DNA of 64,000 nucleotides, taken from positions 248,001 to 312,000 of the forward strand of contig AP021856.1 of assembly GCA_017347445.1 (NCBI GenBank), written 5' to 3'. Positions 26,557-35,276 of this stretch are shown in pieces. Origin of the DNA: Candidatus Brocadia pituitae (GTDB lineage Bacteria; Planctomycetota; Brocadiia; Brocadiales; Brocadiaceae). Every line of letters starts with the position of its first letter. Positions within the stretch are counted from its first letter, which is position 1. A program made the position numbers and the translations under genes. The notes beneath the pieces are model-generated. The model had not been told where the DNA came from and made no database searches. It was given only the letters and a program-made list of their open reading frames with translations.

Positions 26557-29500
26557 TCATGGCTTATTGGACTTCTTGCGAACATTCAGATTTCTAATTT
26601 CCCTGTATTTCTTCAGCCGTGCATCCTGTCCCAGCCGGAACCGGAGCGGTTGATTACCCCTTCGGCACGTAGTGGAAAATTCACACCACTCACATTTCTT
26701 GGTATCTTCTGCCGGTGATACTGGGAAAATACCCGCACGAATGATTTTTAGAAATTCCCACAAGGTCTCCCAGTATTGTTCTTTGCAGTTCATCCATTCT
26801 TCACTATTGATGGTCTTTCTTGGTGGAGATCCCTGTCCCGCTTTTTCTTCTGTCTCTGCAACATAGACAAAGGATGCCTCATCCAGCCTGGCTTGACCTT
26901 TGGGAATACGACCTTTCTTCATTTCTTCTGATAGTATCTGCTCTGCCATAATGACATACAAGGGGAGTTGGAATTTTTGCCCACGGATGACTGATCTCAT
27001 GAGGTTTTCTTTCAAGAATCTTCCAGATTTGTAATCAATTACCCGAAAACTCGCTATGTCTCCGGTTTGTTTCATGTCTATGCGGTCGATCTTTCCCTTC
27101 AGCGCCATCTTTAAAGCCTCTCCCTGTAAAGAATTTCCGAAAATTACGTTGTTTTGCGGACTCAACTTTACCGTTTTTTCAAGATAGGCAGGCACATAGC
27201 CAGTCTTCCCGATCTGTTCAAAGTCCCATGTTACGAATCTTGTAAGAAGGGCGGCTATCTCCTCTTTTTCTATTTCCCAGATGATCGGGTATAGAATCGG
27301 CATCTGTTGTTCTATCTCTGTGAAATATTTTTGGGCAACTTCATGGAGAAGTTTGATAGGCGCTTGTTCTCTTGTTTTTGCAGTAAAATATCCTTTCCCT
27401 ATTAAGGCATGATAAAAATCCCTCAATATATTATGATAAAGGATTCCCAGATCCACGGCAGTTACCATCTCAGCCACTTCTGGTTCTGCCAGGGATTCCA
27501 ATTCAAGGATTTTACTCATAAAAAACTTGAAAGGACACATCCCGAATGTCTCTAAGGTAGTAGGACTAAGACCCCGTCTTGTCTGCTTATTCCACCAAGC
27601 GGACACATCACCAACGATCCCGTCGTATGGCGTTAAGTGTGGATTGCAGCTTTCGATAGAACTAAGAGCCGATTGTCGGCGGACAAAGGCATCCCGGTTA
27701 CCTCCGAAGGTCTTCATAAAGCCGATGGGGTCTATCCGATCGAACGCCATCCGGATACTAACCTCTTTCGGTGTAAGCAGCGATATTTCTTGTTTACAGA
27801 GTTTTTCTTTAATACTGCGCGGAACGTAAATTTCGTGCACCAGACTTTCGCCCGGTTCCTTTGTGAACGGAGACATCCCTTTTATCGTTTGAATGATATC
27901 CATAAGGTAATGGGATTGAACCTTCGGTTTTCCCGTTTCGTCTGAACGTTCGTAAAGCAGGTAGAGCCGTTCTCTTGCTGCATTTAACAGGAAGGTGAAG
28001 AGCAATCGCTCTTCATCAAATCCCCGAAGCTTTTCAGGGATAACGTTTCCCAATACCTCGGATAGCCTGCGACGAACGTGGTCCCGTAGGAAGGGTTCTT
28101 CAGAGATGGCACGGGGAAACGCTTTTTCATTAAGACCCAGGACAAACAAGGCACGAAAGGGAATACCACGGGCCGACATGGCATCCAGCACCTTCACACC
28201 TCTGCCATTTTTCAACCCGATGGGCAACGCCTCCTGCCGGCACGCATCTATAAAGATATCAATAAACTGGTCTAAAGTTACCTCTTCTCCCAGACAGTCA
28301 AGGGAGCAGAGGGCGAACAATAATTCCCGTATTTTATCCAGTATCAGGAGATCCCTTTCTGTAACTTCCGGATTCATACCTTCTGAAGGAACCTGAATAT
28401 AATCCTGAAACAAGCGGATTGTCTCTGTACTCATCGTCTTCCATGACGCCTTTTCAGGAAGCAGCGATACGTCATTTGATAAGGAGCACAGGATATTTTC
28501 TAATAATTCGATTTGGTCTCCAGGGATATGAATATGTCTTGCCGTCCCTTCTTCATCTGATAAGAATTCTTCATTGCCCTTATCAGCGAATTCTGGCAAC
28601 ACTGCCTTCGCTTGCTCAAGCCTTGTAAACCAGCAGGCGATACCGCCATGAATGCCCAGTCTTCTGCTCAGGAGGTCCCAGAGATCGGGGCGTGGAATAA
28701 CGCCTTCGGGATCGCATGACGGCATTCTAAAGTAGGGTGATTCAAGCAATTCAATGACCATCGGGCGGTAAAAATCTTCTCTCTTCAGCTGAAGAACTTG
28801 CAGGATAACCTTTACCAGTGGATACTTCCCAATGGGCTCCTGTGCGCTGGTTGCAAATGGGATTGCATTTTCCTGAAATATTTTTTTGATGGTATCGGTG
28901 TAGGGATCAACCGACCGCGCAACCACGCCAATCTCCTCCATCGTATACCCTTCAGCTGTAAGTTTCAGGATCTCCTTAGCAACTGCCCAGACCGCATCTC
29001 TTTTGCCGGAGACGTTGATAATAATGGGTTTCGGGTTTCCGGTTTCGGGTGGTGAGCTGTCAGTTGTACTTTCCGCGTTTAACTTATGCCCTGCAACCCG
29101 CAACCCGCAATCAGAAGCAGAAATATCTTCAGATTTAGGATTCGTTAGGCATGAAAATCCATAATCGCGGTCCGCAGGCAATTCCTCTATATCATGCGCT
29201 ATGCCCAGCACGAACGATTCGTAGAAAGGCTTTACGTAGGCAAAGGCGGGGTGTTTTTTCTGATAAGGTAGAAATAGTGTCGTTGGGTAATGCCTGAATA
29301 TTTCTCCAAAAAAATCCTGTTCAACCCCGGTAAGGTCATAAAATCCGTATGCCAGAATCTGTTGAAAACCCCTCAGAAATGTGGAATCAGGTACGCATGC
29401 CGTAGCCATACGATAAACGTCAGAATAGTGTGATATATGGAGTGCGTTTAATCTCTGCTTGAACGTATCAAAGAGATGCATGATTCCGTAAAGCTTTTGT

Positions 29501-29958
29501 ATCTCCATACCCTCAACAAAACCTTCCCGCACGGCCTCCTGCATGACATCAAGGTGAACATTTGCATCAATAAGATCCTGGATAACCCGGAATAAGGCCT
29601 TGGAGAGGGCAGGCAGAGACTGGACATTTTTAAACCGTGGTTCTTGTGGTGTCTGCTGTTTTAGTAATCCCGCAATGATGCTTTCATAAATAACTGACTG
29701 TTGAATAATCTGGCCTGTGGCAACTCCTGACAGCCTGCATATCTCCTTTGCAAGGGCGGAGAAGTTCAGAAATGAGACATTCATGAATGAGGCATCATTT
29801 CCCTGAACGATTCGTTCCTGGAGCCGGTGTAGCATCCAGTTTGTGGGTGCCACTACGGCAAGGGATGCTAAAGGATCATCCCCTTTTAATGTCTGTATTG
29901 TTTCTGCGAATGAGTCTTCAAGGGATGGATGATAGTGCCCTATCTTAACGGATAACAT
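26557..29958 (-). CDS. AddB-like PD-(D/E)XK nuclease (helicase-nuclease subunit B type)
   Basis: 1133-residue protein of the AddB family, the partner of AddA in double-strand break processing. The N-terminus (VVAPTNWMLHRLQERI) is a degenerate superfamily I helicase fold without a Walker A lysine. The C-terminus is a RecB-type nuclease with LYHNILRDFYHAL, LKGKIDRIDM and VIDYKSGRF. The iron-sulfur staple is complete: Cys808 before the nuclease and Cys1089, Cys1092 and Cys1098 after it. No addA lies alongside, so either the partner is elsewhere or the protein acts differently. An AGGATCC-free gap separates it from the DUF2130 gene upstream. Confidence 0.8.
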   Translation of the reverse strand: MLSVKIGHYHPSLEDSFAETIQTLKGDDPLASLAVVAPTNWMLHRLQERIVQGNDASFMNVSFLNFSALAKEICRLSGVATGQIIQQSVIYESIIAGLLKQQTPQEPRFKNVQSLPALSKALFRVIQDLIDANVHLDVMQEAVREGFVEGMEIQKLYGIMHLFDTFKQRLNALHISHYSDVYRMATACVPDSTFLRGFQQILAYGFYDLTGVEQDFFGEIFRHYPTTLFLPYQKKHPAFAYVKPFYESFVLGIAHDIEELPADRDYGFSCLTNPKSEDISASDCGLRVAGHKLNAESTTDSSPPETGNPKPIIINVSGKRDAVWAVAKEILKLTAEGYTMEEIGVVARSVDPYTDTIKKIFQENAIPFATSAQEPIGKYPLVKVILQVLQLKREDFYRPMVIELLESPYFRMPSCDPEGVIPRPDLWDLLSRRLGIHGGIACWFTRLEQAKAVLPEFADKGNEEFLSDEEGTARHIHIPGDQIELLENILCSLSNDVSLLPEKASWKTMSTETIRLFQDYIQVPSEGMNPEVTERDLLILDKIRELLFALCSLDCLGEEVTLDQFIDIFIDACRQEALPIGLKNGRGVKVLDAMSARGIPFRALFVLGLNEKAFPRAISEEPFLRDHVRRRLSEVLGNVIPEKLRGFDEERLLFTFLLNAARERLYLLYERSDETGKPKVQSHYLMDIIQTIKGMSPFTKEPGESLVHEIYVPRSIKEKLCKQEISLLTPKEVSIRMAFDRIDPIGFMKTFGGNRDAFVRRQSALSSIESCNPHLTPYDGIVGDVSAWWNKQTRRGLSPTTLETFGMCPFKFFMSKILELESLAEPEVAEMVTAVDLGILYHNILRDFYHALIGKGYFTAKTREQAPIKLLHEVAQKYFTEIEQQMPILYPIIWEIEKEEIAALLTRFVTWDFEQIGKTGYVPAYLEKTVKLSPQNNVIFGNSLQGEALKMALKGKIDRIDMKQTGDIASFRVIDYKSGRFLKENLMRSVIRGQKFQLPLYVIMAEQILSEEMKKGRIPKGQARLDEASFVYVAETEEKAGQGSPPRKTINSEEWMNCKEQYWETLWEFLKIIRAGIFPVSPAEDTKKCEWCEFSTTCRRGNQPLRFRLGQDARLKKYREIRNLNVRKKSNKP

Positions 29959-29989
29959 TATTATGTACTGTAAAAGCTTCTTTGTTTTA

Positions 29990-30084
29990 ATGGTATAGGA
30001 TTTTTACCTGAAAATAATAACCCACTGCCATTCTGAGCCCTTCGCTTTTTGTCATTATGAGCGAAGTGAATTCACCCTGTCAGA
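29990..30084. repeat. Short repeat with GCGAAG palindrome
   Basis: Between the DUF2130 and AddB-like genes, the sequence CTTCGCTTTTTGTCATTATGAGCGAAG forms a six-base inverted repeat. It resembles the dispersed CATTCTGAGCGAAG repeats found in many bacterial genomes. No gene is present. Confidence 0.35.
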
Positions 30085-31341
30085 CTAGCTTTCCTCTGTC
30101 TTGAGAGACACCGAACCTTCTGTCAGCTCCAAACTCCTGATGTGTGGTAATGAAGTGCCAATAATACCCTCCATGTCACCATACATGCCTACGGTATTGG
30201 TGACGACCCGTTCAATCTGCTTTTCTCTTTTTGCCCACATTTTTACCATTGCCCTCTTTTCCTGTTCCAGGTCTTCTTTCATAGATTGAAAAGATTCCAC
30301 AATCGCCTCAATTCTTTGTCTGAATTCAGAACCGGATAGATAATTGTAGAGCACCTCCATCTTTTCGCTTTTTCCAACAAGGGATGATTTCAGTTGCGCC
30401 AGATCTATCAGGCTCGTTCGTAAGACCGATGCCAGGGCAATTGACAATACGTAACTGGTAACCCATATCCCGCCTACCTGCGAGAATCTTTCTATTCCCT
30501 TGGGCATGGTTTCTGTCACCAGGACGGCAATTTCTGCTTTTACCTCTCTCTGGTCGTCCTTGAGTTTCGATAACCAGCCGTCATTCCATGCCTTCGTGTG
30601 CTTTGATTCCCAGATAATGGTGCCGCAAAAACGGCCGCTACGGTCATGAACTCGTTGCACAATGTCGGCCCCTTTAATTCCTTTGGGCACGGGTTCGATC
30701 TCGTCAACCGGAAATTGCGATTTCAGGAGAGACTCCAGGTCCAATTCCAACACCTCTCCCTGGGTTTGCATAGAACCCTGATGTGCCTTGCGTTTGGCCT
30801 CATCAAGGGCCTTTTTCGTGTCTTCCAGTTGTTTCTCTTTTTCCAGGAGTTTTAAGCGATTTTCTTCACCGGCTTCTTTTTTTGCCTTTTCAAAGATTAA
30901 CTTTCGTTCTTCATCGAGCCTCCTGGTAATCTCGAGTTCCTGATTCTTTCTCAGTTCTTCCAGCTCGCGTATCTTCCTGCGAAAATCCAGCTCGACCTTT
31001 TGTGCCTCTGCAAGTTTTCGTTCTTTTTCACTATTCTGTTCCTGAAGGTCTTTTAACTCAACCCGAATGGTTTCCTCAACCTCTTTCCTGGTTTCTTGCT
31101 TCAGCTTTTCCCTTTCGGCCTGCAATTTCTGGGAGATCTGCTGATCGATAATCTTTTTTTCGTCTTCTACCTTTTTTATTTCATCTGCAAGTAATTTCTC
31201 GCGCCGGGAAAGTTCCGACTCTTTATCCCTTGATTTCAGCTCGAATTCTTTTTGGAGTTCTTCTTTTATTTGATGGGAGAGCGTTTCAGTTAACGGTATC
31301 TCTTTACCGCAATAGGGGCATGTTATGGTTTGATCTTGCAT
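30085..31341 (-). CDS. DUF2130 coiled-coil protein
   Basis: 418-residue protein of the DUF2130 family. It opens with a zinc-ribbon-like pair, CPYCGKEIP, then a long charged coiled coil (about residues 25-200, many Glu, Lys and Arg). The conserved C-terminal domain follows, with WESKHTKAWNDGWLSKLKDDQR. That domain resembles restriction-endonuclease-like folds, with an Asp/Glu-x-Lys-type core in IIWESKH. No function is established. There is no neighbour in the same direction that would point to a pathway. Confidence 0.8.
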   Translation of the reverse strand: MQDQTITCPYCGKEIPLTETLSHQIKEELQKEFELKSRDKESELSRREKLLADEIKKVEDEKKIIDQQISQKLQAEREKLKQETRKEVEETIRVELKDLQEQNSEKERKLAEAQKVELDFRRKIRELEELRKNQELEITRRLDEERKLIFEKAKKEAGEENRLKLLEKEKQLEDTKKALDEAKRKAHQGSMQTQGEVLELDLESLLKSQFPVDEIEPVPKGIKGADIVQRVHDRSGRFCGTIIWESKHTKAWNDGWLSKLKDDQREVKAEIAVLVTETMPKGIERFSQVGGIWVTSYVLSIALASVLRTSLIDLAQLKSSLVGKSEKMEVLYNYLSGSEFRQRIEAIVESFQSMKEDLEQEKRAMVKMWAKREKQIERVVTNTVGMYGDMEGIIGTSLPHIRSLELTEGSVSLKTEES

Positions 31342-31381
31342 GTCGTTATCCCAACCCGAACAACCGGAAGAGTATTTTTTG

Positions 31382-31472
31382 ATAGGAGATGCTGAATAAA
31401 CTTGTCATAATGAAAATCGGGTTTCATCACAATATTTTGCGCTTTGTCATTCAGAACTTGTTTCGAAACTCC
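31382..31472. repeat. Decayed inverted-repeat element upstream of the DUF2130 gene
   Basis: The sequence GAGATGCTGAATAAACTTGTCA at the left and TGTCATTCAGAACTTGTTTCGA at the right resembles a common dispersed repeat (TCATTCTGAACTTGTTTCAGAAT). The two ends are in opposite orientation with mismatches. Only a weak claim can be made without a genome-wide search. Confidence 0.3.
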
Positions 31473-31639
31473 CTGTATTATAATAGGTTTTCTCCAACTT
31501 TCACTATTTTTCATCTTTTGTTATTATCGGGATATACTATATATTATGCCCGAAGGCAATCCATCTTCCCAGCATAAGTAATCAGGTGTGGTATAAGATG
31601 AAAAAAATTTAACATTAATTTGCTGGAAAGAAGAGGAAA

Positions 31640-31807
31640 AACTGGCTTTTTTAAGATGAGAAACCCGGTATTCAAGCTATGGAGAATACAACTCCCGATC
31701 TACCCCCTGTCCTTAAGAAAGACCTTGTTTTTCCAGAGACCATGAATATGTGCGGCATGGGACAGTCAGAACGTAGTATTGATGTTTCCTGTATAAGGCT
31801 TGCATAA
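31640..31807 (+). pseudogene. IS630-family transposase fragment
   Basis: One frame gives DEKPGIQAMENTTPDLPPV, the signature around the second catalytic aspartate of IS630-type DDE transposases. Then the adjacent frame gives RDHEYVRHGTV, the next family motif, before a stop. A TAA also lies just before DEKPG. The fragment therefore has at least one frameshift and no ends, and is a dead remnant. It lies in the 527-base gap between the DUF2130 and glgC genes, which otherwise holds only the repeat at 31382-31472 and no other gene. Confidence 0.65.
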
Positions 31808-31868
31808 GCAAGATTTTCTGCTACACTACATTGTATCTCAATGGTGATTCAGTTGACAGGATTGGAAA

Positions 31869-33149
31869 ATGGACAACGTAATCTCGGTAATTTTAGGTGG
31901 CGGACGTGGAACAAGGCTCTATCCTTTAACGAAGGAAAGGTCGAAACCCGCCGTACCTCTTGCCGGAAAATACCGACTTATTGACATTCCGATCAGTAAT
32001 TGTCTCAATTCGGGACTCAATAAAATATATGTACTTACGCAATTTAACTCTGCATCCCTTCACAGGCATATTACAAGGGCATATAAATTTGACAACTTTT
32101 CCCGGGGATTTATTGAAATTCTTGCGGCTACTCAAACCATGGAAAGGATGGATTGGTACCAGGGCACTGCAGACGCTGTCCGGCAAAATCTTCGGTTTTT
32201 TAATCAACCCAATATTGAGCATGTCCTGATCCTCTCCGGTGACCAGCTGTATCGGATGGATTATGAGCATCTTATCAGGGAACACATTCAAAACAGAGCA
32301 GAAGTAACTATCTCCGCAATTCCCGTAAAAAGAAACGATGCCCACGGTTTAGGAATCCTCAAGATCGATGAACAGGGCTGTATTACCGGTTTCCATGAGA
32401 AGCCAAAAGACGAGAAGATTATCGATTCCCTTTCACTCAGTGCGTCTATTTTCAATCGGCAGGGCATTAACGCAAACGGCCGTACTCTTCTTGCATCGAT
32501 GGGAATTTATCTGTTTAACCTTGAGGTATTGAACGGAATCCTGAAACAAACCCATACCTCAGATTTTGGCAAAGATATTATCCCGGAAATCATAAAAACA
32601 AGGCGTGTATTCCCGTATTTCTTTGATGGTTATTGGGAGGATATCGGTACCATCAAGTCATTTTATGAGGCAAACCTGAATCTGGCCTCTCTCTCGCCAA
32701 GCTTTACCTTATACAGCGAAAAGGTGCCAATATACACGAATCCACTTTTTTTGCCCGGATCGACCATTCGCAACTGCAGGATTACCCAATCCATTATTTC
32801 AGATGGTTGCAGGGTCGACAACGCTGAAATCCATAATTCTGTTATAGGAATCCGGAGCGTTCTTGGGAAAAGCACCTTGATCCAAAACTCAATTATTATG
32901 GGCGCAGATTATTACGAAACAGAATCCAATATCCAGGCAAATCGCTTAAAAAAAATACCTGACACCGGCATTGGTAACAACTGCCGTATTGTGAATGCCA
33001 TCATTGATAAGAATGTGCATATCGGAGAACAGGTTACTATAGAAAACGTAAAGAAGACAGAACATCTGGATGCGGACAATTACATGATTCGTGATTCTAT
33101 CGTCATTATACCTAAAGGTAGTATTTTGCCGTCGCACACAACAATTTAA
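31869..33149 (+). CDS. glgC: Glucose-1-phosphate adenylyltransferase
   Basis: 426-residue enzyme that makes ADP-glucose for glycogen synthesis. The nucleotide-binding signature GGGRGTRLYPLTKERSKPAVP is at residues 10-30, followed by YRLIDIPISNC and the catalytic LSGDQLYRMDY (near residue 120). FHEKPKD marks the sugar-phosphate site. The C-terminal third is a left-handed beta-helix. Length and motifs fit cyanobacterial/plant-like and bacterial GlgC. It stands alone here; no other glycogen gene is adjacent. Anammox bacteria are known to store glycogen, which agrees with the proposed host. Confidence 0.95.
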   Translation: MDNVISVILGGGRGTRLYPLTKERSKPAVPLAGKYRLIDIPISNCLNSGLNKIYVLTQFNSASLHRHITRAYKFDNFSRGFIEILAATQTMERMDWYQGTADAVRQNLRFFNQPNIEHVLILSGDQLYRMDYEHLIREHIQNRAEVTISAIPVKRNDAHGLGILKIDEQGCITGFHEKPKDEKIIDSLSLSASIFNRQGINANGRTLLASMGIYLFNLEVLNGILKQTHTSDFGKDIIPEIIKTRRVFPYFFDGYWEDIGTIKSFYEANLNLASLSPSFTLYSEKVPIYTNPLFLPGSTIRNCRITQSIISDGCRVDNAEIHNSVIGIRSVLGKSTLIQNSIIMGADYYETESNIQANRLKKIPDTGIGNNCRIVNAIIDKNVHIGEQVTIENVKKTEHLDADNYMIRDSIVIIPKGSILPSHTTI

Positions 33150-33234
33150 CCACCGCTTTTTCCTATGGTTATTTCCAGGCAATTCTGAGTTTTTTCCCTA
33201 CGCAAAATATTCTCAAATTAATAGCAATTCTTAC

Positions 33235-33262
33235 TTGAAAATCTATCCAGGTATTGTATAAT
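33235..33262 (+). promoter_or_regulatory. Sigma-70 type promoter before the DUF2156 gene
   Basis: TTGAAA (33235-33240) and TATAAT (33257-33262) are 16 bases apart. The transcript would begin near 33269, just before the small open frame at 33300. Confidence 0.6.
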
Positions 33263-33299
33263 TCTACACAATAATCTTGGATAGGAGAGGTGGTGTGAT

Positions 33300-33470
33300 A
33301 TGGAAAATTTTGCAAAAAAAGTCAGACCTTTAAAAGCAACGTTTATGTTTATACAAATGAATAACGGTTGGTTCAGGCATCTGCAGGGGATGTCTGCCAC
33401 TATTCTACAATGGTTTGCACTCGACCTCGAACCTCCGTCGTGCGGGCGAGTCTGGTGTATACCACATTAG
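33300..33470 (+). CDS. Small open frame leading into the DUF2156 gene
   Basis: A 56-codon frame with a good AGGAGAGGTGG ribosome site eight bases before its ATG, placed right behind a promoter. It overlaps the beginning of the DUF2156 frame and ends at TAG within TTAGGAGAG. Its sequence (MENFAKKVRPLKATFMFIQ) is not recognised. It could be a coupling leader peptide. Alternatively it could be the true N-terminus of the DUF2156 protein separated by a one-base shift, either real or a sequencing error. Confidence 0.4.
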   Translation: MENFAKKVRPLKATFMFIQMNNGWFRHLQGMSATILQWFALDLEPPSCGRVWCIPH

Positions 33471-34473
33471 GAGAGAAACCATTTTACAACTCATTGAAAC
33501 GAGTCTCCCGGAAGTAGCAGAACGTAGCATTAGTATCGAGGAAAAATGTAAGCTGTATGGTTTAAAACGGTTAAGGATTGAAGATAAAAAGCTTTTTGAC
33601 AACTATGTAAAAGGAGAGGAGGTAAATTTATGTGATTACTCTTTTGCAAACAATTTTATCTGGAAAGGCTCAATTGAATTATTATGGAAGTTGATCCATA
33701 ATAATTTTTGCCTTTTTGGAGTTACTTCCAAAGGCATGTGCATGATGCTCCCCCCATTAGGGAAAAACAACATTCAAAATACCCTCCATGAATGTTTTTC
33801 TTTAATGCGAGAAATGAATGAGTCCCGCGATTTCGAATCTTACATCAATTATGTTTATGAAGATTTCCTTACCCTTTTTGACAAAAGTTCCTTCCGTATT
33901 GCTGAAGGCTATCCCGACTACCTTTACAACACCTCAGACCTCATAAAACTTGCCGGCGGAAAATACGAAAAGAAGAGAAATGAGATAAACTATTTTAAAA
34001 AGCATTACACCGCTTCTTTTGAAAAATTTTACCCCCGCCATATTGCAGACGCACTCCTGATGATTGACCAATGGAAAAGAGAGAAGATTCAGGAGTCAAA
34101 TTTGTCAAACCACAATGAAAACCATTACCAGTATAGTCTTGTTCATGAGGCAGAGGCGGCGAAATGCGCAATCATCTTTTCGGAAGAATTAGGCTTGCAT
34201 GGGGCAATCATTACCATTGATGGCCGCATTGAGGGTATTACGCTGGGTGAACCAATCGCATCCCGTACTGCATCAGTTCTTATCGAAAAAACCAACAACA
34301 AGTTTTATGGTATGCCACAATTTATCTATCAGCAATTTTGCTCCAGCCCCTTTTCTGAAACTGCTTATATTAATGCTGGTGAGGACTGGGGCATTGAAGG
34401 TCTGAGAAGGGCAAAGATGTCATACCACCCCTGTGTTTTGGCAAAAAAATTTCTCATTTACGAAAAACCTTGA
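33415..34473 (+). CDS. DUF2156 (phosphatidylglycerol lysyltransferase C-terminal-like) protein
   Basis: Up to 352 residues, matching the DUF2156 family. This is a tandem GNAT-like fold related to the C-terminal domain of MprF, which moves aminoacyl groups from tRNA to lipids. Recognisable blocks are LCDYSFANNFIWKG, RIAEGYPDYLYNTSDLIKLAGGKY, KRNEINYFKKHY and the C-terminal YINAGEDWGIEGLRRAKMSYHPC. There is no membrane domain, so it is a soluble member; the acceptor is unknown. The start is uncertain: TTG at 33415 lacks a ribosome site, while ATT at 33481 has AGGAGAG upstream. A tRNA-Arg gene follows 47 bases later. Confidence 0.82.
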   Translation: MHSTSNLRRAGESGVYHIRRETILQLIETSLPEVAERSISIEEKCKLYGLKRLRIEDKKLFDNYVKGEEVNLCDYSFANNFIWKGSIELLWKLIHNNFCLFGVTSKGMCMMLPPLGKNNIQNTLHECFSLMREMNESRDFESYINYVYEDFLTLFDKSSFRIAEGYPDYLYNTSDLIKLAGGKYEKKRNEINYFKKHYTASFEKFYPRHIADALLMIDQWKREKIQESNLSNHNENHYQYSLVHEAEAAKCAIIFSEELGLHGAIITIDGRIEGITLGEPIASRTASVLIEKTNNKFYGMPQFIYQQFCSSPFSETAYINAGEDWGIEGLRRAKMSYHPCVLAKKFLIYEKP

Positions 34474-34520
34474 TTTCCATGCTTTCTTTGACGTAGAATC
34501 TGGTTGAAAATCAACACCGA

Positions 34521-34594
34521 GCCCCTATAGCTCAATTGAATAGAGCGTTGGCCTCCGGAGCCAAAGGTTGCAGGTTTGAATCCTGCTGGGGGCG
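34521..34594 (+). tRNA. tRNA-Arg (CCG anticodon)
   Basis: 74 bases fold as a cloverleaf. The acceptor is GCCCCTA/TGGGGGC with one G-U pair, the anticodon stem TTGGC/GCCAA has loop CTCCGGA (anticodon CCG), and the T-arm is GCAGG-TTTGAAT-CCTGC. Discriminator G is at 34594; CCA is not encoded. Confidence 0.93.
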
Positions 34595-34615
34595 TTGATT
34601 TTATAAGACAACTGT

Positions 34616-35269
34616 TTAGGCGGGAGAGGTGCCGTACTTTCCCACGAGCATCATCCCTTGTTTATATTTCGAATCGGCGGCGGGTTGTAAGGAAAAATGA
34701 TTTTGCAGACGTTGTGTTAATGCCTGAAACTGTTCAAATTGCCCATCCAAAAGCTCTATTTCTATCTCCCGATATTTTTTTTGACCCCTGTGCCCGCGAA
34801 AGGTCACATCATCGAGGGATAACTCCACCTTAAATCCATCATTGCTGGTGATTATTCCCGCAGAACGGTTTGTCTCTGCTACTAAAACTTTTCTCAGGGT
34901 TTGTCCCCGGAGATCGAGTTCATTCATAATGGCTGGAGGGATCGTTGGCTTTTTCTCTTCATTCCAGAGCCTTATCTCATCGTGTGAGAGTTTCCATTCA
35001 AACTCCTTTCGCTCAAAGATCGCCCCGTTTTGCTTGCAGGCCACTTTGTAAGCCCCCGTATAGCTTCCTCCTCTTTGTCGGATGCGAAAAGCAGAGCCTG
35101 AATGAAGAAGGGTGTACTGAGGAGTATCGAGGTAAATATCCGCCTGAAGACGAGGCTCTTCCTTAAGAAAGCGAAACCCCAGGATATCAACAACACCAAG
35201 GAGGGCATCAAAATCAAGCGCATCGGCACAAAGAAACTTTGCTTCAATTTCTGTTTTTTTCTCTATCAT
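34616..35269 (-). CDS. CYTH-domain protein (class IV adenylate cyclase / thiamine-triphosphatase type)
   Basis: 217-residue member of the CYTH superfamily, whose eight-stranded tunnel binds triphosphates with metal. The N-terminal ExExK signature is visible as EIEAKF. Conserved basic and acidic pairs follow (AFRIRQRGG, AYKVACKQ, FKVELSLDDV, YREIEIELLDG). Members act as class IV adenylate cyclases (CyaB), thiamine triphosphatases or inorganic triphosphatases, and sequence alone does not decide. The protein starts seven bases after the uracil-DNA glycosylase gene, so they are probably co-transcribed. Confidence 0.85.
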   Translation of the reverse strand: MIEKKTEIEAKFLCADALDFDALLGVVDILGFRFLKEEPRLQADIYLDTPQYTLLHSGSAFRIRQRGGSYTGAYKVACKQNGAIFERKEFEWKLSHDEIRLWNEEKKPTIPPAIMNELDLRGQTLRKVLVAETNRSAGIITSNDGFKVELSLDDVTFRGHRGQKKYREIEIELLDGQFEQFQALTQRLQNHFSLQPAADSKYKQGMMLVGKYGTSPA

Positions 35270-35276
35270 AGCATAA

